This document shows positions 1 to 12,168 of a stretch of DNA of 64,000 nt, in pieces (position 1 is the first letter of the stretch; every line of letters begins with the position of its first letter). The DNA comes from Larus michahellis (lineage: Eukaryota; Chordata; Aves; Charadriiformes; Laridae): positions 94,488,200-94,552,199 of the forward strand of contig NC_133896.1 of the NCBI RefSeq assembly GCF_964199755.1, given 5' to 3'. The notes beneath the pieces are model-generated. The model was given only the letters and a program-made list of their open reading frames with translations, had not been told where the DNA came from and made no database searches. The position numbers were made by a program, and so were the translations under genes.

Positions 1-3000
1 TACAATGATCGTCTGATGGGGAAACACCCGCTCCCACCCCCTTCTCCTAGAATATCCACAAACCGGCCTTTTGCTTTTGCTGGATGGGCCCAAGATGCCC
101 TTTCTGTGTCTCACCAGAGCAGGGACACGGGCCTTGCTAGCCTACAAAGAAAAAGCACGCTAGGTAGGGCCAACCAGCGACACCCGACGTGGAGGCGAGG
201 GGAAACCCCACCACCTCACGGGCCACTGGTGAGACTCGCAGGCAGCAGAGGTCCAAGCAGGCCACCGCACGCAGAACCTGAGGCTTAGCACCACATCTGG
301 CCGGGACAGATGTGCGCAGCGTTTCTTGTGTAAAACTCGGGCTGTTTGTCAGCACTGAGGAAACCCTCAAATACCCTGGAACCAGACTTCTTCCCCACCC
401 TCCCGCTTCCACGTGATTAAGGTCATGTTAAGAGCCGGCTTGTCGTTTCCAAGCCTCCTGAATTTGCCAAAATTAGGCTGGATTTGTGGAAACTGGCTTC
501 CTGAGACCTCGGGCACTTCCTGCTTCAAATACCAGGCCAAAAACAACACAGCAGTGCTCGCTCTCCTGAATTTTGGTATGACTCCTTTAGTCCCACACAG
601 AGCCACAAATTAGAAAACTCGTGGATTTTGAAATCTTGAAGGTCAAATATTTTGGCTTTTCAGGGCTGCTCAAGCAGAACATCGCTAGGACAGCGGGTGC
701 TGGAAAATTTTCAAAGTCAATGCCGCAAAGAAACATCATCTACTGGTTGCTAACACCAGCGCCAGGTGATCCTTTGCTGAGGTCAAAGGAGTCTCACCTG
801 ACATCGGGCGGTTGTTGGAGCTATTGCCACTTGTTATGGGGATCACCGAGTAACGCTTTTAGGGACCTGAAGAGTAGGAAAGGCCATTATAGTGGACTGC
901 CCTGCTGTGCTGGGCCAAGAAAGCCTTTGCTCCAAGACCTCATAATCAAATATAAGACGAACGAGAAAGATGCAATAACCAGGGTGGAGAGGAAGCCAAG
1001 GGCTGGAGGAAAGTGTGATGCGTACCAGAGCTGCAGGGACTAAGGCTTTCTATTCCTAATTAACGGACTCACTTGTCTTATTTTCTGCTCTAACCACCAT
1101 ATTAGCCTTTTAAATATAGAAGGCTCCTCCCTGGCTATGTACACAGCCAGCCCGGCACCACCATCCATCTCAGCTACGTTGCCACAGCTTGTATTTTCAG
1201 AACCACTAGATGAGTGGATTAATGGCTGCCTTTTTATTGCCAGCTCCTCAGCTTTCGGAGGGGGGCAGTGGCAAGAAGTAATAAAAAAAAACCCCAACCC
1301 ACATGTGAGGCTTTCAAGTGTCATAAAGGTGGCTAAAAAAGGCAAGATTTTTTTCTAATCCGTAGGGTTTTTGTTGCTGCTTAGTTTGAGAAATGTGAGG
1401 CTTGTAGGCTCATTTTTCACGCTTCCCCCCACACATACCCCAGGCCTGGAAAGACACTTTATTATTTTTAAATGAAAATGTGACGTTTTTCGTAGTTACA
1501 TGGCTCCAAGCTCTGGAGCTTTACTGCAGTAACAACTACTGCGAGTGCTTGTCAGTGCTGCTCAGTGCAGCCACCTGCGCAGGAACCTTGAGGTCTCAGT
1601 CACATTTAAGATGAAGAGCAAGGTCTCTCATCTTCTCTTTGGGGCTTTGAGAAGTAATATTTAATGAGAACCACAGAAGTGATTTACAAATAACTGTGAT
1701 CATTGATACAGGTTTGACGTACAAAACAGCACAAACTGAAAAGGCGTTTTGTTTAGTTTGTTGTTTTGGTTTTGTTTTTTTTTTTTTTAGATTATCACTA
1801 CTGAGAGGAAAACTACACAGGTTTAAAAGTTTCCCTGTAGGTTACACAAACCAAACCCCAGTGGGAAGCAGAAGAAGGTCTGGGTGCAGACTGAGGGGAA
1901 GACAGCGAACAGTATACAAGGTGCTAGAGCTGGGAAGGGGAAAAGAACAAGGCCCGACTTGCTGTCTCCATCACCCCGCAGCACTGTGGCAAAGCAGTGC
2001 TTCAATCAGAAATCTCCCGTCCAAGCTGATGTTTCTCATAGTGGAAATCCAACCTCCCCCGAAGGACAGGGAGGGATTATTTTAACCTCTCGCTCAGAGC
2101 CAAGTCTCCAGCCGCGCTGCAAGAGGCGGCACGCTGACCCGATGCTGTTACTGCTGCAGCGGCGGCTCCAGCCCCTGCTCCGGCTCCCACCCAGCCATAC
2201 GGATTTGACTGCGGCCGTGTTCCCGCTGCAGACGGATCCGAGATGGCCTCTTGCACTTTGCATACACCCGCTCTGGCCAGGATGACTCAGCCTCACCCTG
2301 GCTTGCCGATGCCTGTTATTCTTCGGAAAACCAGGGTGACATGAGTCATTTGGTCACACCAGCGGCGAGGCTGAACGCTTTGGGCTCCCTGCAGCTGGCT
2401 CAGCTGCACAGACTGTCCTTGCCCCGCTGGCCGCAACGGGGTCATGCTCATCTTCTACGATCCCCATGCCTGCGGCTGGAAGCACCAGGCTGCGACATGG
2501 GGACACGTGCGCTACATGGGACAGGAGACGTGGGTACCAGGGGCCCACCAGCATGATCACAAGAGGTACCCATCTCCCCACCAGCAGCAGCAGGGAGGCA
2601 CGCTTTTTACTGTGACTCTTTTGAGTGGGGGGGACCTGTAGGGTCCAGGTCACCCCCGACATCGTTTTTCCCACACCTCATCGCCTTGCACGCCGGGCTG
2701 CTGTGCCTCAAAGGTGTGCAGGAAGAGAGGTATCTCTACCGGGGTCACCCCTTCCCACCTGCTGCTGCAAGTTTTGGGGCTGATGGCAGGGAGGAGGATT
2801 GCTGACAGGGGACTCCGCAGGGAGGGGGGAAGCAGCAGCTCAGGCGCCGTCCCCAGGGCTGAGCCAAGCTGCGCCGGGTGCCAGCAGGGAGTCACACCAA
2901 CAGCCCTCTGCTCTTTGTGCCCTGGCTGCCCGTCCCGGGGGAGCGCTGCCTTCAAAAGTCACGTCACCCAGGGTTGGGCTGACTTGCTGACACAGGGCAT

Positions 3001-4195
3001 GCCCTTGCTCAGCAATTAATTTGGATGCAAGTAGCATTTGCATGTTAATTGCTCTGCCTAAGTAACACCATGTGTGGAGTAAGGAGTGAGTGTTTTTCCC
3101 CTGCTCTGAAATAACTCCATTTATAGACAAGCTTTTTGAGATGGATGGGGCTCAAAGCAGACAGCAAGGTACTGCCTACAGTTTCCACGTGGCACCACCC
3201 TGACTTTGTCGGAGTGCTACGTGGGATCAGGGGAGCCCAGGGCACGAAGCACTGTGCTAATTAGCGCAGGGTACACCCCCCCGCACACGCCAGCTACTCT
3301 CACGTGTGGACTTTCCTGCTGGCTGGCACAGCACCAGCTGCCTCCGTGAAGCTGGTATCTGGGTGGGTGGGAAGGAATTTGGACCCAGTGGATCTGATTA
3401 CCAGCCCACAGCGGTTGCTGTTAAGGAGGCACATGCCACCATGGCAGGGCTAGCAAGCCGAAAGTCTGGCGTTAGGACTAGGGATTGCATCCAAAGTGCC
3501 TGGCTGCATCTGGATCACGCGCTGGCTGAGGATACCTCGCTCCCAGCCAGGGGGGCTCCAGCGCTCAGCAACCTGGAGCCTGCATTTCAGTCTGGGGAAA
3601 GTGGGGGGGACACAACGAGTGATGCCCCCAGCTCATCTGCGGGTTTAAAAGCTCTTCCGGAGGGAAGGAAGAGGAGGGAGCTGCGTAAAAGGCTGCTGAG
3701 AAATATTTAAATATTTCAGTTTCCAGCGTAACTTGAGTCATTTGGAATGGAAAGTTTCCATTGCCCAATAAATCCAGCATGCTCATTTGGGAAAAAAAAA
3801 AAAAAAGAAAAAGAAAAAGGACAACTTTTGGTGTTGGCTTGAGGATCATAACAGTGCAGTGGAGTCACTGATGCACACCACCCCCCAGCAGGTACATGAT
3901 GTTCTTGGCCAAGCTGGAGCCGAGGAGGGGTGTGGGGTAATGGAGCAGGCACAGGGAAACGAGCGCCTTTGCTGCCCAGGAAGAGCCTGCTCACTCATGC
4001 TGGCACAGCGAATACAGAGGAAAATTTAGGCTTGGATCAGAGCAGGTGGGGAAAAAAAAATCATACACCTTGGGATGAAATTAAAATGCATAAGAAGCTT
4101 TTTGGGAGGGTTTTTTTTTTTGTGTGGAGCTGCCCAAGTCTGAAGCAACGCTCTTTGCAGTACCTGACTGCAAGGGCAAGTTGAGGCCAGGGAAA
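1..4195. other. Intergenic DNA, no gene recognised
   Basis: Moderately GC-rich sequence with only short chance open frames in all six frames and no recognisable protein. It contains a T14 run at 1775-1788, two AP-1 type sites at 2283-2289 and 2342-2348, and an A-rich microsatellite at 3792-3820. No CR1 copy was recognised. It lies downstream of MAB21L3, where ATP1A1 is expected farther left by human synteny, but none of its exons is visible here. Confidence 0.6.
3792..3820. repeat. A-rich simple repeat
   Basis: Fifteen A followed by GAAAAAGAAAAAGG. A simple-sequence run with no recognisable retroelement body beside it. Confidence 0.85.
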
Positions 4196-4275
4196 GAAAG
4201 GGGTTGTGGGGGGAAAGGAGGGGGTTTACGTGCACATGGACTGCTCTTTTCAAGCAGCCCTCGGCCATCCTGATG
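4196..4275 (+). repeat. 80-bp direct repeat, copy 1
   Basis: This unit runs from AAAGGGGTTGTGGGG to CGGCCATCCTGATG and recurs 332 bases downstream at 4528-4607 with two substitutions seen by eye. Both copies contain TTTACGTGCACATGGACTG. The unit is not a CR1 sequence I recognise. Confidence 0.9.
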
Positions 4276-4527
4276 CAGACAGGCTCAGCGGTGGCTTCTG
4301 CCCAGGGAGGCCAGGTTTTACTTTGGGCAGTTAGCCCGCTACCTTGGCAGGGGTGGCTCTGGTGCTGGATTACCCTGAATCCAGGAGCTTAAAGTACAGA
4401 TCGTTGGATGGGGGATCAAATCTACCTGCCTCAGGGCCTTCTGCTGCTCCCCACAAGCAGAGCTTATTCCTAATGGTACGCTTTCCAGAAGACCACATTC
4501 CCCACAACAGGTTTGGGGGGGGGGGAA

Positions 4528-4607
4528 GAAAGGGGTTATGGGGGGAAAGGAGGAGGTTTACGTGCACATGGACTGCTCTTTTCAAGCAGCCCTCGGCCAT
4601 CCTGATG
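4528..4607 (+). repeat. 80-bp direct repeat, copy 2
   Basis: Second copy of the unit at 4196-4275, preceded by a G11 run at 4515-4525 and followed at once by a CpG-dense block. The sequence between the copies is not itself repeated, so this is either a segmental duplication or two insertions of a short element. Confidence 0.9.
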
Positions 4608-4895
4608 GCTCCCCGATGCGGGATGCGGGGAGGGAAGGTGCGGTGGGACCTGGCCGACCGCAGCCCGTGCCCGTGCCCGTCCCCGTCCCGTCGGGGCGGA
4701 TGGCGGGGCTGCAGCGCACCCCAGCGGCCGCCGCTCTCCCGCAGGCCCGGTGCAGGCTGCCCAGTCGCCGGGGTGGGGGGGAAGAGGGCTCCTTCTGCAT
4801 CCCCTTGGAGCATCCTCCCCGCTGGGAGAGCCCCCGGGAGCCCTCCCCGGCGCCTTTCTGTGCGCCACCGACGCCTCTCGGTCAGAAAAAAAACC
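4608..4895. promoter_or_regulatory. Small CpG island
   Basis: About 290 bases with roughly thirty CpG dinucleotides by eye, GC well above the flanks, and a CCCGTG/CCCGTC hexamer run at 4664-4694. CpG islands in vertebrates usually mark promoters, yet no recognised gene starts here. Two long plus-strand open frames (4344-4919 and 4538-5257) overlap it, but they are proline/arginine-rich chance frames typical of GC-rich DNA. It could be the promoter of an unannotated non-coding RNA. Confidence 0.5.
4664..4694 (+). repeat. CCCGTG/CCCGTC short tandem repeat
   Basis: About five imperfect units of a CCCGTS-type hexamer/pentamer inside the CpG island. Short and impure, but obvious by eye. Confidence 0.75.
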
Positions 4896-7800
4896 TCTTC
4901 GGTATTAAAGCCACCCTAGTGGCAGCAACCTTCTGCCATTACCCTGCTTCCCCTGGTGTCCCAGCCTCCCTCCAGCAACACGGTGGGACTCTCCAGCCAA
5001 AAAGGAAGGTCTCACACAAGGACTGTGGGCGCAGGATTTGGGGAGCCAGGGGCTGCTTGCAGGACCCTTGCCAGCACCTTCTTCCCCGACGCCAGAGAGA
5101 CATGGGGCACAAGGGAGAACACAACCGCCGTAACCTGGAGGGCCCCCAGCCCCTTCTCCCAGCACTTCCAGAGGAAGGACTGGAGGGAGGGATCACACTG
5201 TGGCACTCTGGAGGGCACGAGTGGGCACACACAGGCTTTAGGGCATCAGAGGGATGATGCTGCAGAGAGCTGCTCCCCCTCTAACTCTCGCACACCAGAC
5301 CCTAAAAGCTCAGGGAGCAGAGGAGGAGGAGGTGACCAAGGAGGGCTCTTCCTGGAAGGCAGCGGGTAGAGCTTGAGCTACAGGAGCTGCGCACCCACTG
5401 TCACCCTGATGGACACCAGAGCACCCAGCTGCTGGCAGCAGGGCTGGAGCGATGCCCTGCCCCTGGATGGGGGGCAAATAAATACAGGGAGTTCCCCCCC
5501 TACCTGGGGATGTCACTGCAGTGCAGAAACCACCCCCAGATATAGTATTAGGCCCCCGGGTGTTTTTGTGGAACAGAGACACAGGCAGCCCATGGCAGGG
5601 CTCTCACCTGAGCCAGCCAGATCAGGTGGCAGAAGGGGGGGGCAGAGAAGTATTGCCTCCCTGCAGCCGGTAAGCGGGTTAGCATCCCGTCACGTGCTGC
5701 CGCTGTGTTTCTGGGCAGATAGCGACAGTGGTCCAGATCCTCATTTAGCTTCCTGCCCAGGCTAGAGGAACAGAATTACTGCAAATACTGCTATTTCTGG
5801 TCAGCGTGAGAAACACCGTCCTTCCCGTCACACCCGCCCTGTTGCAGGACCACCTTTTAAACCGAGGCCAGGGCAGCAGTAGACAGAATGCTCTCCTCAT
5901 GACAGCCTTGCGTTTACAGCCAGAAACTATTGAAACTAATGAAGGCTATTTACATCCAAGGCACAAGAAACGTTGCAGACAGAGCACTGCAGTTTGACAA
6001 GAGATGGCTCTATAATCACCAAGAAGGATTTAAACAGGCAGAAAGGAAGCCATGCCATTAAGAATATCAAATAACAACGGAGCAAAAAACAAGACAGCGG
6101 GACTAACAGCAACAGCAGCTTTTCTGCATGCGGGAGCAGCCCTACACTCGCAGATGCCTTTCTTAGCCCGGCACATGCTAAGGAGTCAGGTCAGAGGGCT
6201 GGGAGAGCTGGGTCCAGGTCCGCCTCCCGCCCTCTGCTGCGTCACCTTGGACAAGCCACCAGCCATCCTTTCGCCCCACGCACCGATAGGAGCAAAGAGA
6301 AGCCTAGAATATGCAACACCACAGTCACACCTCCCTCCCCCCTCCCAAAATGACGCACAGGACTACCCGTGCCAAACAGCCCTGTGTGGAAGGAGAAACT
6401 ACAGCTCTCACACCTTAGAAGTCCTGCTAAATCCAGTTTAGGTCTTACCCGGTCTTTGCAGGCTCTCAGAGGTGGCCTGATGCTTCCAGTGCGTTCATGT
6501 CTTGCCCAGGCCAGGGCAAAGAGAGGGTCTGAGGACACTTTTGGCGATGTTGTGGTGACAAATTGAAGGGAAAAGGAAGGAAGAAAAAGAGGGAGACCAG
6601 ATGATTTTAATGGTCATCTTCTTTCAAAGCCCTACCATGTGCCCTGCATCACAAGTGTTTCAAATGAGACTCCAGCACCTGCATTTTATTTACCAGGGTT
6701 TTGTTAAAGTGCTTTTCGAGCTGGTAAGAGCAGACCACTGAAAAAAAAAAATCAATAACAGCTAAGCTTGACTTGCAGCCTCTTATAGAGTGATATTTAG
6801 ATTGAACGGTTGTCCAGTGTAAGAACCATTATATTGTTCCCCTATAGCTCTGCTGTCAGCATTACAAGGCTCTTGCTGGGCAGACATTAGTGCTTCTGTC
6901 TATTAAGACACAGAATTTGGCACATACTATACTTTTCCTTTATTATCGGTCACTGACCAGATCAGTCTCTCTGTGAACAAAGAAACGAATGCGCCTCCGA
7001 GTTTTGTGCATAATTTCAGTATAGGCTTAGCCCAGCAAGTTTGTGGGTACCTGACCAGCCTCTCAAAGAGCTACGCCTGCAGTGCCCGTGACACAGGTTA
7101 AACCAGAAATGTGTTAATACACTGGGCTCTCCCAATCTGCTTTTGTCTGTATTTTAACTACTGAGCATTGCCAGTTTGGTTTTTGAGATATTCCCTGTTC
7201 AGAAAAACACCGCCAGACCCCAGCACACTCCTGTTCACTAACCATACAGAGCTCAGTGACCTGACGCTGGGTTTGGATGCTGGCATGTTTTTCATAAAAT
7301 ACATATATTTTGGATGTAAACAGTGACTATTTGTTGGAGCATTGTTTTCTGTTTTCTTGTTTTGGTTGTAGGCTGAAGGTTCAAAGAGATTCAATTTCAG
7401 AACACCAAGAGCGGCCTTTGCTGTGGTTTCCTAAGGAAAAGGGGAAAGTTAAATACTGTAACACAAACAGGGATGTGGTCCTCCACTTTGCGTGGGAAAA
7501 GCTCTGCTCGTTAAATCCTAGCATATGACAGCAACCGGTTGCTACAGCTTCTCCGTGCTGCGATCACATTAATGGCTTTGCCCAGGCTGCCTGATGAAGC
7601 TGCTGCCACCTCCATGTCCCAACCTCCTTCACACCCCGACTCCCTTCTCCTCCCAGCTGCCCTCACCTCCTGTCCCCCTTCCCATCACAAACTCCGTCAG
7701 TCCAGCTTGCCACGTGGCTGCTGCACACGCAGCAGGCAGAGCAGGGATCGTCCCAGGTCTTTGCTCTTGGTTTGGAGTCTTTTTAACAACTCTTGAAGTA

Positions 7801-10800
7801 CTTTATTTGCCAGAAGGTCGGTACCCATATTTTTAGATGTTGCTCTCCCTTTTTCATAGGCCCCAAGTCTGTGCGTATCGTGGGGCTTCACTTTACCACC
7901 TCTGATGTCTCACTGCTGTGCCTGAGATTCTCCTTTCTCAGGGTACAGTGCCTGCTGGAAACATAATCGAAGCCGTTTTCAAATAAGTTCTTGTGTTGCA
8001 GCAGCTCCAAGAGGTGTAGTAAAGACCTCTCTGTGTGGGGGGCTTTAGCATGGATCACTGCCTTTAAGAGCCTTTAATACAAGAACAGACAGCGCCTGGG
8101 CACAGGCTACCTTATCTGACAAAGTCACCAGAGCAACGGGAGGACAGCATTCAATGGGGTCAGTCTCCTCCTCTCGGCAGTGAGCTTTGCGATGTGCTTA
8201 CAGCGGCAGCCGCCTTCGGTTCCAGCTGGGTCCACAGGCAGAGGGAGCTTGGGCTCTGCCCCTAATACATGCTGCCCCTGTACTTATAGAGAGTGCTGGA
8301 GGAAAATACAGCCTAGGCCTGGCTGGCTGGATTGGTACATACACTATATAATGTATATCGTATCCGTATATATCTACCTGTTAAAATACAGCCAAAAGCA
8401 GGTTGGGAGAGCCCAGCATATTATGATCACCATCGCTTATTAAAGCTTTCAGCAAGACCTGAGATGCCTTTGTTGAGAGCAACCTCTTTCATCATCAGGG
8501 ATGCTTTTGGGACCGTGTGGTGCCACAGAGGGAGGGCATGTAGCTGCTTTCACCCCCCTGTGCAGCACTGGCTCAGACCACTGCTCTATATACCCAAGGC
8601 GGGCTCGGCCAGCCGGAGCAGGATTTCTGCCCCTGCTCAGCTCCCACCATTGCTGTGGGCCGAGCAAAAAAGCCTTCAAGCGCTGCTGGAGGGCTCTGCC
8701 TCCAGAGCAGCCTCCCCAGCTCCTCATGCGGCCAGGAGCTTGCCCAAAATCAACACGCTGCGTGGAGGTCCTGGGGGCAGCCCAGGACTCCAGATGGCCC
8801 AGGGGGAGCCGTGAGCGTCCTCCCATCCTGCTGCGAGGTTAAAGAGCGTCGCGGCTAGATTTATGCTTTCCCATGGTGCGAGTGCCCTTTCTCAGTTTCT
8901 GTCAGGCACCAGGAGGGGAAGACAGTCTGTTGCCGTCTTTTCTTGGTTGTTAATGTTGAATGCGAGTTCCCCAAAGCCATATACCGAGCATCTGGCACCG
9001 CCATCCCCTGCACGCTGGCACTTCATCATCCCAAACCAGGGGACATCGTTAGCGATCTGCATGGCTGTAGCTCTCAGGCGGAGCGGGGTGCGAGTTTCTC
9101 GTCCATCTGCTCCCCCCCAAGTGCCTCCTCATCACCCCAGAAGTCATCTTGGGTGGCTGGAAAGGCCCTGGTGGCTTTCCAGCTGTTTAGATCAGGATCT
9201 TCTTCGTTCCTCCGAGGTTTTGCTAAGGGTTTGCATTGTGTTGAGTTTCAGGAAGCACAATGAAACTCAAGATCTTTCTATGCCAGGCTCCCGCCCTAAA
9301 GTACTTAGTCTCTAGGGAATGGAGAGCAGACAAAGGAGAAGGAAGAGGGTACAATATCTGAGCAAAAGATCAAGCTGATGAGAGAATATATTATTCATTA
9401 AGTGTATCTCCAGGACAAGTAACAGCAGGAGTGTGGGGACAGAGCTTACAATTGCCTTAGGTACAGTTTTAAAAATTTTATATACCCATTTTTATCTCCA
9501 CATTTTTTACAGCTATTTACTTCATTTGAGATATGACTCATCCTGGTCACCGTTTTTTAAAGTGGGTGTATTTATATGTTACAAATGGGTTTCTTTGGTG
9601 ACAGCAGGACGTGCTTGTGATTAGGTGAGTGCATGCGCCTCCTCTGAACCTGGAGCTCCCCCGAACCAAAGCAGTTCTCTCTACAGATTTTGCCCCCTCG
9701 TTGGCTTTAACTGCCTGCTGCCTAAGGGGAAAAAATACAGGAAAGAATTCCTGAGCTGCACTATGAGAGCCAACATTTTGAAAAATACCTGCTGCCCATT
9801 GCAATGCCCACGGAGAGAGCTGCAGAGGTCTGAGTTTCTTTCTGAAGTTGGTGGTAGCTGGGGTGTCCCCGAGACAGCTGCCCATTAAACGTACCCAGGA
9901 CAGAGACCGGAGCTGCTCTGACCCACCACCACGTTTCTCTCTGGTGGTAGAGATGGCAGAAATGCATCTCCATGTTGCTTTTCCAACCTGCCAACTTTTC
10001 TCTTACTGCTACTTTTAATACTAGCCCAATCTGCTCAGAGGAGCTCACAGAAGACCTCCTAGCTGTATATTCACACCGCAGGGCTCCTGCTGACTTTTGG
10101 AGGGTGCCTCCTGCCCCAGACCGCTGGAGGGCTCCTAGGATGCTGTGCTAACTGCACTGGAGTGGGAAGGAGCTGGAGAACAGCAGTTCATCTCACCTGG
10201 GCCTCCAGCACAGTGATAATGAGAATTAAGTGGCTAGTGCCAAGGGCATCCCCTTCCCAGAAGTACCACGCTTCAGCACACACACAGCTCTGGCTTCTGG
10301 CATCATTTACACCCCACGGGTTTCCCTTCCCCATACAAGCCCTCAATTCAAGTCCTCATCTGGGAAGCAAAGCAGAGTGAACCAGCCCCGCGGGGGTTCT
10401 GCAGAGCTACCCCATATTTCAAAGTGGGTGCTAAAACCCTTCTGCTCAAAACTGAGCAGGGAGCCAGAGAAACAAATCCTCCCCAGCTCGAGCCTCCTCA
10501 ATCGCTTTCTATCCCACTCACCACCCCAAGTAGCGGCAAGTCTGCACTGTCACACAAAATTAAACTTTCACTTTATTCTCCAGTCTAATCTCTCCCTCCA
10601 CAATATGATCCTGAGGTTTAACCTGATTACGATCCTTCGTATCACACTATAACAAATGGCCCCAGCTGCCAAGCTAAGCAGTTTAATGAGATACCATGTC
10701 GGCTATCAAGCGAAAGGCAGAGGAGATACCGCAAACAAAGGCATTGCTTGCTCAGTCCCATCCCTGGGATGTGGTGCAAGGAAATGCTCGGGCAGCTAAT

Positions 10801-11694
10801 GTCCTGCCTCTTAGAGAAGGAAACCTGCCTTTCTGCAAGAGTTTTGGTGAAAAACTATGCTTTACCAGGCAGGGTGGTGGATGCTACATGACCGGAACCC
10901 CTGAGACACAAACACGACATTTGCTGACCGTGGAAGTCTGAGCGCAAAATACAGAAAATGCAGTTTGTCTTTGTTCAGATGTTATTAGAACTGATCTAAA
11001 CATAAGAGCCTGAGACGTATCACATGGCAAATCAATATCATTGTTTGTTAATCCAAATGCAATCAGACACTTTTTTTTTCTTCCTGCCTAGATAAGACCC
11101 ACCCTTCCCCCTCAGAACTGCAGCCATAACATAATTCTCTCTCAGCAGCTAATGGCATTCATAAATTACACTCAAGACCTATTGTTCATTTAATCCTTTT
11201 TGCTGCTATTAGCTCTGGTCACTGATCTGTTGCCTCTCCAGTCTATGCTATTTTAATGACACGGCTAGAAAACAGCCAAACTCTTCAGCTTAGTGTTAAG
11301 AAGCCAGATTCGTGTTACAAGGAGGGGGGGTGTCTACCACTGACTTGAGGGGAAGAAGTGGGGGAGAAACAGGGCCCAGAGCCGGCTGTCGACTGGGGAA
11401 GGCAGAGAGGAACACACTGAAACAGACGCATTGATTCTGGCCTGACCTCGGGTCTCACTGAGATGATGAATCTGTTGGCTCACAGCCTTAAGAATTTGGC
11501 TCATTTCCAAGACAACCGGACCATGGCAAGCCTTCCAACCAGCCTAACCTGGTTTGCCGAAGGAAATCATTGACGATAGTCGCTCCTCCTTGGAAGCTGG
11601 AGTTATTTTTTAAGGGAACTTGACCCTTGGGTGTGCTTTCCTCTTCAGCACAGAGGATATGCTGCATGGATTAGTACTATCGATGTGACGTGAC
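4896..11694. other. Intergenic DNA with no recognised gene
   Basis: No coding exon, CR1 copy or RNA gene could be supported. GC falls gradually from left to right. AT-rich, low-repeat patches at about 6.7-7.1, 9.4-9.6 and 10.95-11.3 kb have the texture of conserved non-coding DNA. Open frames of 100-160 codons (for example 8332-8814 and 8863-9315) have no recognisable domain or splice context. Confidence 0.55.
10960..11280. promoter_or_regulatory. Possible conserved non-coding element
   Basis: A low-repeat AT-rich segment dense in homeodomain-type cores (TTAATCC, TAATGG, ATAAATTAC, TTTAATGAC), with a GATAAG GATA site and a TTTGTTAATCCAAATGC stretch resembling HNF1 and octamer half sites. No open frame explains it. 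Called from motif density only; cross-species conservation was not tested. Confidence 0.3.
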
Positions 11695-12168
11695 GTACCG
11701 TTACAGGAAGCACTGATGAGACCCCATCTGGAACGTTGCAAACCACCCTGGTTATCCATGCTGAGGTGAAGTACACTTGGAAAAGCTGCAAAGCGGGACT
11801 GGAGCAGAGGCTTTGCCGGAGAAAAAGAGACCAAAGAGTCTGGCATATCTAGTCACGCTCAGCTAAAGCCAAAGGAGCTTATGATTACCCTTGTGATGGC
11901 TGCATGGACAGCAAACCCTACGGAGTGAGAACAGCAGCTTGAGCCTGTACTGGTACAAAACCAGACAACTCTGGCTGTGAACATATTTAAGCTGAAAGTT
12001 CAAAGAAATTATCTGTGTGGGTCCAAAACAGTCTGCCCCTGGCTCCTCGGGCAGGCAAAGTACTAAATACCTTTGAAACAGGGGCCTGTTCATTTAGGGG
12101 AAAGGACCAGAAAAAGCACTGGATGGATTTGGTGACTGATGAGATCCCTCCCAGCCCTGTGTCCTTAC
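11695..12168 (+). mobile_element. Decayed CR1 LINE fragment
   Basis: Degenerate but collinear CR1 3' region on the plus strand: ACTGATGAGACCCCATCTGG (end of the ORF2 region) then GACTGGAGCAG, ending near GATGAGATCCCTCCCAGCCC, which corresponds to the usual end motif 'gatgatct...ggtcccttcc'. Heavily diverged, so an old copy; boundaries are approximate. Confidence 0.45.

Noticed and set aside
4344-5257. Two long plus-strand open frames of 191 and 239 codons as a possible new gene
   Set aside because: They lie in different frames over the CpG island and the 80-bp repeat, are rich in P/R/G as expected of GC-rich chance frames, and show no domain or splice pattern.
8332-8814. 160-codon plus-strand open frame
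   Set aside because: Composition changes abruptly along it, it has no domain, and the reverse strand and another frame are open over the same stretch, which is typical of GC-biased non-coding DNA.
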